A stretch of 20,742 bases of DNA from a virus: positions 1 through 20,742 of IMG/VR virus record IMGVR_UViG_3300025127_000361, one strand, 5' to 3'. A program made the translations under genes and the position numbers. The first letter of the stretch is position 1. Each line of letters begins with the position of its first letter. The notes below the pieces were generated by a model. It saw nothing but the letters and a program-made list of their open reading frames with translations, ran no database searches and was not told where the DNA came from. Below are positions 1 to 7,142 of the stretch, in pieces.

Positions 1-796
1 GACCAGATGCACCTGGAGCAGATGTATTAACTTGAGAGTCAATAACAACATTCATGCCTGCGAACTGACCGATTGATCTGTCAGTAACGCCAACACCACC
101 GCCACCCCATTGGATAGCACCGCCAGATGTAAGAGAATCACTAGAGAATGTCAACATACCAACCTGATATAGGTAGTAAGCAACAGATGGGTGAATTACT
201 AGAGTATCTAGCTCTTCTCCTCTTTCTCCAAGAAGTGATCTTGCTCTTGCTGCTGTAGCTGCTGTTAAGAAGTTATCAGCAGTAGCACCAGTACCAGCTT
301 TTGCAATGTCAAGATGGTTAGCACCTAAAGCACCAGAACCCGCAGCAAATAAACCATTTAGATGACTAAATAATCTTGCTGAGTTTAATTTGTTGATAGC
401 ATCTGCAATTTGGTTTCTGATGTGACCCATTGGATCTTCACCAGCAGCCAATACAGCTACGTCATCAACAGCATACGCAAAACCTCTGTGACAGATAGTT
501 GCGATCTGTGTTCCTGTACCAATCTTTTGTGGTGTCAAATAACCATTGTTACTTGTACCCCATGAAGCTGTACCATCTAAGATTTCCTCAGTTGGAGCGA
601 TTGGATTGAACTCTGGAACTTGGATTCTTGTTCCACCTTCTGATGCGTCAAGAAGTGCGTTACGCACAATAGCACCAGACTTAATAAAAGCACTACGTTC
701 TTTGATTGCCTCAGAAACATAGGTGCTCAAATTATTTCTCTTTACGATGTCAGCTAATAAGACACCACCAGAGTAATTCTGAAACGGAGCAGCCAT
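1..796 (-). CDS. Major capsid protein, C-terminus outside window
   Basis: Main shell protein of the phage head. The frame is open from an ATG at 796 to the window edge, about 265 codons, with no stop. The N-terminus reads MAAPFQNYSGGVLLADIVKR, followed by an Arg/Ala/Asn-rich segment, a stretch resembling IRNQIADAINKLNSARLFSH, and alternating Gly/Thr-rich segments, as in the major capsid proteins of several siphovirus groups. It directly follows the scaffold gene, the usual scaffold-capsid order. No good Shine-Dalgarno is seen, so it may depend on read-through transcription of the head operon. The family call rests on remembered similarity and synteny; the missing C-terminus prevents a length check. 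Confidence 0.8.
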   Translation of the reverse strand, partial: MAAPFQNYSGGVLLADIVKRNNLSTYVSEAIKERSAFIKSGAIVRNALLDASEGGTRIQVPEFNPIAPTEEILDGTASWGTSNNGYLTPQKIGTGTQIATICHRGFAYAVDDVAVLAAGEDPMGHIRNQIADAINKLNSARLFSHLNGLFAAGSGALGANHLDIAKAGTGATADNFLTAATAARARSLLGERGEELDTLVIHPSVAYYLYQVGMLTFSSDSLTSGGAIQWGGGGVGVTDRSIGQFAGMNVVIDSQVNTSAPGASG

Positions 797-865
797 TTAG
801 AATAATTTAGAAGTTTACAGTAACCAAGCCACCGACTTGGGTGTTGAATCCACCGAATCCAACAA

Positions 866-1597
866 TTATGATTGAGCCTCTTGCTTGAGCACCGCAGCAA
901 GCTGAGGGTTCTGTTCTGATATTAGCATTTGTTGAGTTATATTGCCCGTTTTCCAAGGGTTTACCTGTCCTCCACCCACATTTGATGTAGGAGTTGGTTT
1001 TGCACCCATTCCTGCAGCAGTGCTTGGTTTGAAATGATGCTCCCAACCACTACCAGGGTTCTTGAGACTTGTGAGATAAGAGTCTAAATCCTGTTCGACT
1101 CCACCATTCAAAATTACAACTTTACCCTCAGCATTTTTTTGTAACTTATTTTGTAATAAAGAAAGAGTCTGTTCAGCATTGATCGCACCAAGGTTACTGA
1201 TGGCTGAAAGTGCCGTTGTCTTTGTAGAAGCTAATTCATTAGAATTTTTTAAATCTTCAAGCTGCTGAGATAAATTAGCTATCTGTTGATCTTTTTCCTG
1301 TGCTGTTTTATTAGCTTCTTCCCAAAGCGTTTTCCATTGCCCTTGATCTTCTAATATCTGTTTTCTCTTTTGCTCTTCTTTTTCATAAACACCATCTAAT
1401 TTACCTTTTACATCATTAAATTTCTCTGACCATTTAGCATCTTTTTCAGCAGCTTCTTTACGAATAGCAGCTAGTTTTTCTTCATATTCTGCTTTTACAG
1501 AATCTAAAGAGGGTGATGGGGGTTGAACAGGTGGTTGTGCTGCAACAGTTTCAGTTGCTTCAGTATTTGTTTGAATTACTTTTTCTTCGATTGCCAT
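866..1597 (-). CDS. Scaffolding protein (head assembly)
   Basis: A 243-residue, Glu/Lys/Gln-rich protein. Residues about 33-120 are strongly helical with heptad-like spacing and should form a coiled coil. A Pro/Gln-rich N-terminal linker (about 20-31) precedes it, and a Gly/Pro/Thr-rich tail (about 185-215) follows. This composition and the position between portal and major capsid protein are typical of phage scaffolds, which template the procapsid and then leave or are degraded. No protease gene is seen nearby, so how it is removed is unknown. It starts at ATG 1597; the stop at 866-868 leaves 69 bases before the capsid ATG. Confidence 0.75.
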   Translation of the reverse strand: MAIEEKVIQTNTEATETVAAQPPVQPPSPSLDSVKAEYEEKLAAIRKEAAEKDAKWSEKFNDVKGKLDGVYEKEEQKRKQILEDQGQWKTLWEEANKTAQEKDQQIANLSQQLEDLKNSNELASTKTTALSAISNLGAINAEQTLSLLQNKLQKNAEGKVVILNGGVEQDLDSYLTSLKNPGSGWEHHFKPSTAAGMGAKPTPTSNVGGGQVNPWKTGNITQQMLISEQNPQLAAVLKQEAQS

Positions 1598-1600
1598 AAA

Positions 1601-1771
1601 TTATTCAGAGAGAGGGTTTGTAGTTTTTTTCTTTGAGACTTTCTTCTTAGTTTCTTTTAGTGCAGGAGTAGGACACGCTTCAGCAACTTTCTGTGCTTCA
1701 GTTTTAGGTTCTACCACTTCCCATTTATATGTTCCATCGGGTTGCAGAACTTTATCAATAGATCCAGCCAT
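1601..1771 (-). CDS. Small lysine-rich protein between portal and scaffold
   Basis: A 56-residue protein starting MAGSIDKVLQPDGTYKWEVV and ending in a Lys/Thr-rich tail. The middle holds a PDGTYKWEVVEP turn/strand-like segment. I do not recognise a function. It sits in the head operon, its stop lies 4 bases before the scaffold ATG and its ATG is about 35 bases after the portal stop, so it is probably cotranscribed and translationally coupled to scaffold. Tight spacing without other coding potential on this strand supports it as a real gene. Confidence 0.6.
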   Translation of the reverse strand: MAGSIDKVLQPDGTYKWEVVEPKTEAQKVAEACPTPALKETKKKVSKKKTTNPLSE

Positions 1772-1805
1772 AATTAATTGTGTACTTGTATATTATCTTA
1801 GCAGA

Positions 1806-3248
1806 TTATTCGGATTTGGCTTCATTTGCTGATGGCAACACTTCTCCCTGTACTAAAATATCTCTAAATTCTTCTCTATCAATAACCTGTTGATCAAATA
1901 ATGATATTAAAGCTGTAATATCCTGTCCAATTAATCTTTCAATATCAAAATCTCTACTAATCTTCACTTCGGGAGGTTCGATACCTACATATTCAGCAGA
2001 TAAGTTAAAACATTTTTGAAGTTTTTGCTCTAATTCCATAGAAACCATTGCAAGCATAGAATTAGTGTCCACTCTATCTAATCTTCGAGCGTCAGCAGAT
2101 TCAGCTACAAACTTCTGTTGACTAAGAGTACTTATTCCAAGAGTAGCCATTTGCATTTGTAATTCCTTAATTTCGGCAGATTGAGCATCAAAAGCACTGG
2201 AAGCTGGCTCTACATAATAAACTTTATTTCCTGGTTGAGTTGCCATTGCATAATTAACAGATATAGCAAGATCTTTGGTTTGATCATCATATCCTTCCAT
2301 TACAAGCATCGGTTGAGATGCAACGTGCAAACTATGAATAAGATCAGCCTGTCTTTGAAAATGTGCAAGATTTAAATAGGCAATATCAAGTAAAGGTGGT
2401 TTACTAACTAAATTATCTGTTTTACCAGAATAAATTGTTACTAAAGGTATTTCTCCAAGAGAAAAACTACCAGTTTCTACCTGTTTATAATCTTTATCTG
2501 CTGAACCCATTTCAAAATTACCCGTAACACTATTATCTGCAACGTCATACATCTCTTCAATCTGTTCTTTTTTACGAAAAATTCTATAACTACCTGGTTC
2601 AATTACTCTTATCTGATCATAAACTTTCTCACCAAACTGCCCATCGGGTAATACTGCTTTTTCAGCTAACCTTACCTGCACTAAATTTCCATAATTAGAC
2701 TCCCTATCAAGTCTCCATCCATAAAGATTTGTAGGATCTACTTCAATCCAATAAGGTCTACGATTTTGCTGTCTTTCCTCAGCAAGAGTCAAAGCACCCG
2801 ATGGAGCTGGATAATCTACAAGTATATGACTTTGACCATAAATTAAAGAACACATCAATACTCTTCTTGCATATTCATCTAAGTCCGAACCACATCCGTC
2901 AACATCCATCTTAAACATCTCTGTCCAATAAGGATCACCTATAAGTGTTATTGGTTTTCTTAATACAAGACCTGTAGCTGCTCTTATTAATCTTTGCGTA
3001 AAAGGACTAAATACTGATCTGTTTACCCTTGCAAGGTAAGCATCATAATCTTCTCTTGGTTCAAGAGGTAAAAATGCTTCAGAATTTTCTCTAAGATACT
3101 CAGTTCCTTCTGTAACAGCCTTCATTATTTCCCAACCTTTCATCATATCTAAAACTGCTCTAGTTCTAGTAAAAGGACTATCAACACCACCTGCAGATGT
3201 TGATGAAACTATATTAGTTCTAATAGAACCTGGGATTGCGTAAGTCAT
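1806..3248 (-). CDS. Portal protein (DUF4055-type)
   Basis: A 480-residue protein forming the dodecameric ring at one head vertex through which DNA enters. Residues about 45-110 hold a Tyr/Leu-rich segment, then RAATGLVLRKPITLIGDP, and about 125-150 the motif ARRVLMCSLIYGQSHILVDY; these match my recollection of the DUF4055 family of portal or head-tail connector proteins. A Gln/Ala/Leu-rich helical part (about 355-390), with AESADARRLDR and a following helix, corresponds to the portal stem/wing region. Length and position after terminase and before scaffold fit. A strong Shine-Dalgarno (GGAGGTG) just upstream of ATG 3248 is embedded in the last codons of the preceding gene. Confidence 0.82.
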   Translation of the reverse strand: MTYAIPGSIRTNIVSSTSAGGVDSPFTRTRAVLDMMKGWEIMKAVTEGTEYLRENSEAFLPLEPREDYDAYLARVNRSVFSPFTQRLIRAATGLVLRKPITLIGDPYWTEMFKMDVDGCGSDLDEYARRVLMCSLIYGQSHILVDYPAPSGALTLAEERQQNRRPYWIEVDPTNLYGWRLDRESNYGNLVQVRLAEKAVLPDGQFGEKVYDQIRVIEPGSYRIFRKKEQIEEMYDVADNSVTGNFEMGSADKDYKQVETGSFSLGEIPLVTIYSGKTDNLVSKPPLLDIAYLNLAHFQRQADLIHSLHVASQPMLVMEGYDDQTKDLAISVNYAMATQPGNKVYYVEPASSAFDAQSAEIKELQMQMATLGISTLSQQKFVAESADARRLDRVDTNSMLAMVSMELEQKLQKCFNLSAEYVGIEPPEVKISRDFDIERLIGQDITALISLFDQQVIDREEFRDILVQGEVLPSANEAKSE

Positions 3249-3249
3249 G

Positions 3250-3522
3250 TTAGCACCTCCATTTTCTTAATGCTAACGCCTTTCTAGTAGGTTTACCGTT
3301 AGGTTTTTTCATTGGTCCAGGCATACCCTTCATTCGGGCACAGAAAGATGCTCGTCTTTTAGCTGCTTTACTTCCAGGTTTCACTTTTCCCGTAACAGGT
3401 GCTTTTAAATTACTACCTGTGGCACGATTGTATTTCGCACGACCTTTAGCAGTAAGTCCACCAGTTTTAGACTTTTCACCCCTGCCTACACTTAAATTTA
3501 CTTGTTTACGTTTTTTTCTCAT
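3250..3522 (-). CDS. Small basic phage protein, DUF6321-type
   Basis: A 90-residue, extremely basic protein. It has GGLTAKGRAKYNRATGSNLK (about 22-41), then a Lys-rich linker, RRASFCARMKGMPGPMK (about 56-72), and ends in RKALALRKWRC. This ordered set of motifs matches the DUF6321 proteins I recall from cyanophages and other marine phages. Molecular function is unknown to me; charge and location suggest DNA or capsid-interior binding (inference). Its ATG overlaps the stop of the upstream gene in an ATGA junction, and its last codons contain the portal Shine-Dalgarno. Confidence 0.7.
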   Translation of the reverse strand: MRKKRKQVNLSVGRGEKSKTGGLTAKGRAKYNRATGSNLKAPVTGKVKPGSKAAKRRASFCARMKGMPGPMKKPNGKPTRKALALRKWRC

Positions 3523-3668
3523 TTGCCCACCTTTACTTGTGCCTTTTTATGGGCTTGAGTAAAAGTATCTCCTGCTCTCATTCGCCTTTTCATAAACTCC
3601 ATGTGCTTTGCACTATGATGCTCAGAATGCTTAGATAATAAAGTTTTTTGGCGAGGAGTTAGTTTCAC
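3519..3668 (-). CDS. Small basic protein with GTG start
   Basis: A 49-residue product if translation starts at GTG 3668: V/MKLTPRQKTLLSKHSEHH, then SAKHMEFMKRRMRAGDTF and an AHKKAQVKVGK end. It resembles small His/Lys-rich cyanophage proteins carrying the pattern KHSEHHSAKHM...TFTQAHK (recollection). There is no in-frame ATG near the N-terminus. The frame is continuous with the tail-tube gene across that gene's TAA stop, and the interval encodes a run of nine A residues, so stop read-through is formally possible. GTG initiation after a purine-rich stretch is simpler. The stop overlaps the next ATG (ATGA). Confidence 0.6.
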   Translation of the reverse strand: MKLTPRQKTLLSKHSEHHSAKHMEFMKRRMRAGDTFTQAHKKAQVKVGK

Positions 3669-3701
3669 TTCTTTTTCTTTTTTTTTCTTAGAACCTTGGT
3701 A

Positions 3702-4121
3702 TTACAAGTCGTTACCGTTAATATCACCATTGGTTGTAAAACTTACACTTACAGTTTCAAGATCACCTGTTGCTGCCGATAAAGTTGTTCCTGTAATAAT
3801 TCCATCAAACGTAACTTTATTAGATCCATTAAGGAATAGTTCAAATTTTGCATCCGCTGGGTCATCTGCCTGTAATACATCTCTTAGTATTTCACCTGTC
3901 GCATCAGTAGCAGTAGCAGCAGTATAGAGAAAATCAACACTACCAGATCCAGAAATTAAACCTCCAACATATTTTCTAGAATTATCGCCATGAGCAGTAC
4001 ATTCTAGAGTATCTTTTGTTATATCAAGAGACCAACCTGTTGTTGAAATAACTGTTGCAAGGGCTTCTGATCCATCTTTAGAAAATTTAACAGAACCCTC
4101 CTCTCCACGAAAAAATGCCAT
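3702..4121 (-). CDS. Tail tube-like major tail protein
   Basis: A 139-residue, mostly beta-strand protein: MAFFRGEEGSVKF, WSLDITKDTLECTAHGD around 29-45, YVGGLISGSGSVDFLY around 51-66, and a C-terminal strand series FELFLNGSNKVTFDGIITGT then ETVSVSFTTNGDI. The order 'DTLE.T.HGD... GL.SGSG' and the closing 'F..NG.I' pattern are typical of tail tube and related beta-sandwich tail proteins of siphoviruses. It would polymerise into the inner tail tube. Its place between terminase and portal, apart from other tail genes, is unusual; a decoration protein is a less likely alternative. Confidence 0.65.
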   Translation of the reverse strand: MAFFRGEEGSVKFSKDGSEALATVISTTGWSLDITKDTLECTAHGDNSRKYVGGLISGSGSVDFLYTAATATDATGEILRDVLQADDPADAKFELFLNGSNKVTFDGIITGTTLSAATGDLETVSVSFTTNGDINGNDL

Positions 4122-4148
4122 GATCCAGAGAAAAAAAGTATTTATATG

Positions 4149-4154
4149 ATTATA
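4149..4154 (-). promoter_or_regulatory. Candidate -10 box before the tail tube-like gene
   Basis: On the minus strand the sequence reads TATAAT at 4154-4149, with a predicted start near 4142 and a leader of about 20 bases to ATG 4121. No convincing -35 element is present. A weak dyad (AACTG/CAGTT) lies upstream after the preceding gene, so the 60-base gap may hold a weak terminator plus internal promoter. Confidence 0.35.
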
Positions 4155-4180
4155 TTACCGTGAAACTGCGTTTTTTACAG

Positions 4181-4435
4181 TTATTTTTTCTTCTTTTTAC
4201 GTCTATGTTGATAACTTATTTTTTTACTACCTGTTTTTTCACGCTTAAATCGTGCTTTTTCAGCACTTGACATCTCTTTTGTTGTCTTAGGTGTCTTACT
4301 TGATACACGTTTACTAGGCCTACAGGCAGGATAACCTCGTTTTTCGCCCTTTGAACGACCACAGGGTTTGCCAGTTTTGACATCAACCCATTTTTCTTTA
4401 AACCAACGGGTTAGACCACCGCTACTTCTTGCCAC
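4181..4435 (-). CDS. Small basic protein, DUF5872-like
   Basis: An 84-residue protein from GTG 4435: V/MARSSGGLTRWFKEKWVDV, followed by GKPCGRS, a YPACRPSKRVS segment and a Lys/Arg-rich tail ending HRRKKKKK. The GGLTRWF.EKWVD..T..PCGR..GEKR.YP.CRP motif matches proteins I know as DUF5872-like. The frame can be extended upstream, but those 30 hydrophobic residues are the other-frame reading of the preceding gene and look non-coding, so GTG 4435 is preferred. It overlaps that gene by 14 bases. Function unknown; it belongs to a run of basic mini-proteins. Confidence 0.65.
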   Translation of the reverse strand: MARSSGGLTRWFKEKWVDVKTGKPCGRSKGEKRGYPACRPSKRVSSKTPKTTKEMSSAEKARFKREKTGSKKISYQHRRKKKKK

Positions 4436-4589
4436 TTTTTTTAGTACCAGAACGATAAGTACCACCACGCTTCTTATACTCTCGTACAAGCCATGCGTTA
4501 GCGTAGGCAGAAGGATAAACAGCAAACTTACGTTTAGCTTCTGCTTTTACCCTAGAGTATAACGCTTTATTTACAGGAACATTCGCCAC
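4422..4589 (-). CDS. Conserved small basic phage protein with GTG start
   Basis: A 55-residue protein: V/MANVPVNKALYSRVKAEAKR, then KFAVYPSAYANAWLVREYKK and RGGTYRSGTKKSGKK. I recall near-identical architecture (Y.RVKAEAKRKF..YPSAYA.AWLV.EYKKRGG.Y) in many cyanophage genomes, where it is unannotated. A perfect AGGAGG Shine-Dalgarno lies 9 bases upstream of GTG 4589, which fixes the start. It overlaps the next gene, also GTG-started, by 14 bases. It is too short and atypical for most gene callers. Confidence 0.75.
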   Translation of the reverse strand: MANVPVNKALYSRVKAEAKRKFAVYPSAYANAWLVREYKKRGGTYRSGTKKSGKK

Positions 4590-4644
4590 GTTTCTTACCT
4601 CCTTTCTTTTTCTTCTTCTTTTTCTTAGTCGTAGAATGGTACAT
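4567..4644 (-). CDS. Possible 25-residue lysine-rich peptide
   Basis: ATG 4644 opens MYHSTTKKKKKKKKGGKK, ending RGECSCK. It starts about 17 bases after the terminase stop, and its GGK codons form the AGGAGG Shine-Dalgarno of the next gene. It may be a real mini-protein or only a coupling leader that keeps ribosomes near the next gene. Low-complexity lysine codons make coding evidence weak. Confidence 0.35.
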   Translation of the reverse strand: MYHSTTKKKKKKKKGGKKRGECSCK

Positions 4645-4661
4645 AGTAAGAATTAGGTTTC

Positions 4662-5912
4662 TTAGTATATTCTAAACGAAGTTTGACCTAATGTCTCTGG
4701 TTTTGCCAAGTTAAATTGCTGTAAACAAAGATAACCAAAAGCATCAAAAGCATGATCTACACCCAAGTTTTTATTAGGCAATCCAGTATTTGGTGCATAT
4801 GTAAGAGTTCTAAGCGATTTTATCAATTCTTTACACCTCGGATGGATAAATGTTCTTCGATCACCAGCTGCATCAAAAAGTGCCGTATTGACAGCAGTGA
4901 TCTTATCTCTAATCTTCCAAGGAGCCTTCGGACTCGACACGGTAAAGCCACTTCTTCGTAAAATTGTATGATCCGTAAGCCCAACTCCACTTGTTTTGCG
5001 AGCACCACCCGTAGGGTCGGGACAAGTAATAATTCTTCTCTCAACACCATATCTATTTACCACTTCTTCGGCAAAATCCCATGTAGTAGCACCTCCTCTT
5101 AAGATAATTTCGTCAAAAACATACAAATTTTCATTATTTTTTACCGCACATATGCCACAAAGAGGGTCTACGTTAAAATCCACTCCCATATATAGCGGTA
5201 ACATATGTAAATCCTGCACTTCGGACGAAATATTCTCGTCATCAAAGCTAATTGCCACTAATCCCGTAAGATTTTCAAAGCTCGCTTCAAATTCTTGTCT
5301 AAATGTACGATTATCTAGCTGACCTCTAGCTGCTTCAACTTCTTCTTTCGGAACATTACCCCCCTCAATCGTAGTAAAACTCCACCTCTTCCAATCTCCA
5401 CTTTCATCTTCGGGTACATAACACCATAAATCGTAAAACCAACTTGCCGTTCCATCAGGTGTTGAAATAAATAATGCCCATCCCTGTTTATCAGCTAACG
5501 CAGGTCTTATAACTTCAGACCATACCTCTTTGTCCATAAATGCAGCTTCGTCTAATACAACTCCACTTAAACTACGACCTCTTAATGCCATCGCATTTTC
5601 AGTCCCTTTTAACTCAATAGTGGATTCATTTACTAATTCAATTTTTAAATCTGTCTCATTCTTAGACTTGATCCACTGCTTTGGTACTAACTTCTTTAAT
5701 GTTTTCCATGCAATGTCCTTTGCCATTCGATATGTAGGTGCACAATAAAAATATGTTTCTCCAGGCTTTGCAATAGCTCCTTTCAATAACTCAACACAGC
5801 TTAAATAACTTTTACCAAATCTTCTTCCAGCTACTAACACCCTAAATCTTTCTTTCGCACTAAATACTTCCCCTTGTGCCCAACGTAAACTTAACGGTTC
5901 TGCTACTGCCAT
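4662..5912 (-). CDS. terL: Terminase large subunit (packaging ATPase/nuclease)
   Basis: A 416-residue motor that pumps DNA into the prohead and cuts it. The N-terminal ATPase has Walker A AGRRFGKS (28-35), Walker B GVVLDEAA (117-124) with the catalytic Glu after Asp121, and the coupling motif STP (150-152). The C-terminal RNase H-like nuclease begins at YMGVDFNVDP (241-250) with a putative metal-binding Asp245; later acidic residues around 297 (CPDPTGG) and near the C-terminus (GVDHAFDAFGY, about 388-398) fit the remaining metal ligands. Length matches compact TerL proteins. It is first in the minus-strand head operon. Confidence 0.93.
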   Translation of the reverse strand: MAVAEPLSLRWAQGEVFSAKERFRVLVAGRRFGKSYLSCVELLKGAIAKPGETYFYCAPTYRMAKDIAWKTLKKLVPKQWIKSKNETDLKIELVNESTIELKGTENAMALRGRSLSGVVLDEAAFMDKEVWSEVIRPALADKQGWALFISTPDGTASWFYDLWCYVPEDESGDWKRWSFTTIEGGNVPKEEVEAARGQLDNRTFRQEFEASFENLTGLVAISFDDENISSEVQDLHMLPLYMGVDFNVDPLCGICAVKNNENLYVFDEIILRGGATTWDFAEEVVNRYGVERRIITCPDPTGGARKTSGVGLTDHTILRRSGFTVSSPKAPWKIRDKITAVNTALFDAAGDRRTFIHPRCKELIKSLRTLTYAPNTGLPNKNLGVDHAFDAFGYLCLQQFNLAKPETLGQTSFRIY

Positions 5913-5933
5913 ACAAAAATAATAACCTCTATT

Positions 5934-5942
5934 ATCATAACA
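5934..5942 (-). promoter_or_regulatory. Candidate extended -10 promoter for the terminase/head operon
   Basis: The minus strand reads TGTTATGAT at 5942-5934, an extended -10 element (TGn plus TATGAT). No good -35 is seen, as expected for extended -10 promoters. A GAGG Shine-Dalgarno-like sequence lies between it and ATG 5912. Confidence 0.35.
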
Positions 5943-6039
5943 GCAACTTATTTCGTGTTGTATCAGCAGGTTCCCCGCCCCTGGCTAAAATAAAGTTTTT
6001 TTTGAGACTACACCCCCTAGTAACAAATGATACACGCTA

Positions 6040-6082
6040 TTGTATAAACTACTCTTGTATATATACTAGCATCTGCTATAAT
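6040..6082 (+). promoter_or_regulatory. Tandem plus-strand promoters for the small-gene operon
   Basis: Two overlapping sigma70-like promoters: TTGTAT (6040-6045), 16 bases, TATACT (6062-6067); and TTGTAT (6055-6060), 16 bases, TATAAT (6077-6082). The second is the better one and would start transcription near 6089, at the base of a hairpin. Both point to the seven-gene plus operon at 6145. Confidence 0.65.
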
Positions 6083-6088
6083 AGAAGA

Positions 6089-6112
6089 GTAGGCAAGGGA
6101 AACCAAGCCTAC
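6089..6112 (+). promoter_or_regulatory. Leader hairpin with GNRA loop
   Basis: The arms GTAGGC (6089-6094) and GCCTAC (6107-6112) pair perfectly; inside are AA/AA, then GG/CC closing a GAAA tetraloop. It begins at about the predicted +1 of the downstream promoter, so the early transcript would carry a 5'-terminal hairpin, perhaps for RNA stability (inference). Confidence 0.5.
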
Positions 6113-6144
6113 AGCAACTCGAAAACTTAATTAATTTTTCTGCT

Positions 6145-6393
6145 ATGAAACCAAAAGCAAGGTACACTTTTTCAGGTGTCGAATCCGTCAGCTTCACAAG
6201 CTATTCAATCAGCTTCCGATTCTCTGATGGTGATTCTCTAGATGTTGACTTCCCTTCCTCAAGTGGTCGGAAGTTCATTCACGAAGAGATTAGAGACTTC
6301 CTTAAGTGGTACGGCAAGGATGACAGAAAGCAACTTGAAGAGACTTCAAAAGTCTTAATCAAGTTACTTGAGAAGGAGGAGGTCAAAGCATGA
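6145..6393 (+). CDS. Small hypothetical protein, first gene of plus operon
   Basis: An 82-residue protein starting MKPKARYTFSGVESVSFTSY. The N-terminal half is Ser/Phe-rich and beta-like (YSISFRFSDGDSLDVDFPS), and the C-terminal half helical and charged (IRDFLKWYGKDDRKQLEE, ending KEEVKA). I do not recognise the family. Its first half resembles small KTSC-like beta folds only loosely. It is first after the tandem promoters and overlaps the next gene by ATGA, so it is probably an early gene. Confidence 0.65.
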   Translation: MKPKARYTFSGVESVSFTSYSISFRFSDGDSLDVDFPSSSGRKFIHEEIRDFLKWYGKDDRKQLEETSKVLIKLLEKEEVKA

Positions 6394-6605
6394 CCTCTTC
6401 TCAACTTGGCGACATAGTCGGCAACGAGCCAACGCTTTGCTTCTCAGAGTGGGAGCACTTCGTTCAAGATGAAGCTATCTCTAGAGGAGTTGATCCCAAC
6501 GACTCTGACAAGATGGAAGAGCTTGACGAGATCCTACAACAAGAAGCACAAGACCATCGAGATCACCTCGAGATGGAAGCCTATGAAGACTCAATAGGGC
6601 ACTAA
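6390..6605 (+). CDS. Small acidic hypothetical protein
   Basis: A 71-residue, strongly acidic protein: MTSSQLGDIVGNEPTLCFSE, then a helix-rich, Asp/Glu/Gln-rich remainder (DKMEELDEILQQEAQDHRDH). No known domain is recognised. Small acidic early proteins of phages often bind host enzymes or mimic DNA, but nothing here shows which. Its ATG overlaps the previous stop (ATGA), preceded by an AGGAGG-like Shine-Dalgarno inside the upstream gene, supporting translation. Confidence 0.65.
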   Translation: MTSSQLGDIVGNEPTLCFSEWEHFVQDEAISRGVDPNDSDKMEELDEILQQEAQDHRDHLEMEAYEDSIGH

Positions 6606-6607
6606 CA

Positions 6608-6739
6608 ATGCCCTTCCTTGATTCCTATCAGGAGACAAGGCTAGACGAGATAGAGGAGCAACTCTTCCTAGAGTCTCCTCTAGCTCCTAACCTTAGACTC
6701 AAAGCTTACGAGCTTTTACTAATTGAACTTTATTCTTAA
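6608..6739 (+). CDS. Very small acidic hypothetical protein
   Basis: A 43-residue product starting MPFLDSYQETRLDEIEEQLF and ending ELLLIELYS. It begins 2 bases after the previous stop and is in tight operon spacing. It is rich in Leu and Glu and probably all helical. No family recognised. Support comes from operon position and the lack of another coding frame in this interval. Confidence 0.55.
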   Translation: MPFLDSYQETRLDEIEEQLFLESPLAPNLRLKAYELLLIELYS

Positions 6740-6744
6740 ATGCT

Positions 6745-6873
6745 ATGAAATTTCAAATTGCTTATCTAAGCTTTATGACAGTTTTATTATTCTTTCTTGG
6801 AACATGGGGAGCGCATCAAAAGCCCGCATCTTTCGACTACTCAACAATCAGTTGGGAGGAGACTAGACCATGA
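6745..6873 (+). CDS. Small single-pass membrane protein
   Basis: A 42-residue product. Residues about 5-23 (IAYLSFMTVLLFFLGTWGA) form one hydrophobic segment after a short MKFQ start; a short polar tail follows. It is either a single-pass membrane peptide or a signal-anchor protein. The stop overlaps the next ATG (ATGA) and the Shine-Dalgarno GGGAGGAG for the next gene lies in its last codons. Function unknown. Confidence 0.55.
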   Translation: MKFQIAYLSFMTVLLFFLGTWGAHQKPASFDYSTISWEETRP

Positions 6874-7124
6874 GCTACAACGGTTGGACTAACTACGAGA
6901 CTTGGAACGTGGCCTTATGGCTTGACAACGATCCAATCTCGTACCACTACGCCAAGATAGCCAAAGACTACGACCACTACCGAGAGTTAAAAGTTACTCG
7001 AACTGGTGACGGTGTCAGTCTTTGGGATCCTATCTTAGACACCAAACAGCTTGACGACAAAATCAAAGAGCTTAAACCTTGTCTAACTGACGAGGTCACA
7101 TTAAACGATTACTTGGGAGCTTAG
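6870..7124 (+). CDS. DUF7249-like NGWTNYETW protein
   Basis: An 84-residue protein beginning MSYNGWTNYETWNVALWLDN, the hallmark of a small domain family (NGWTNYETW..NLWL.ND, I believe DUF7249) found widely in phages and in some bacteria. The rest is charged and helical, ending in LTDEVTLNDYLGA. Function is not established to my knowledge. A strong Shine-Dalgarno (GGGAGGAG) lies about 9 bases upstream and its start overlaps the preceding stop. Confidence 0.8.
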   Translation: MSYNGWTNYETWNVALWLDNDPISYHYAKIAKDYDHYRELKVTRTGDGVSLWDPILDTKQLDDKIKELKPCLTDEVTLNDYLGA

Positions 7125-7142
7125 GCTCCCTTCCTTACTTCT

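Noticed and set aside
807-1046. 79-codon minus-strand frame overlapping the scaffold end, with a Gly/Val-rich tail beyond the scaffold stop
   Set aside because: Most of it is the shadow of the scaffold gene. The 25-codon tail could be reached by a -1 shift, but no slippery sequence is evident and no homologue is recalled.
2181-2375. Plus-strand open frame inside the portal gene
   Set aside because: Opposite-strand shadow of a confidently identified portal gene; its product has no recognisable pattern.
4823-5322. Open frames on both strands within the terminase gene
   Set aside because: They overlap the nuclease domain of TerL with all its motifs; residue content is that of antisense or frame-shifted coding DNA.
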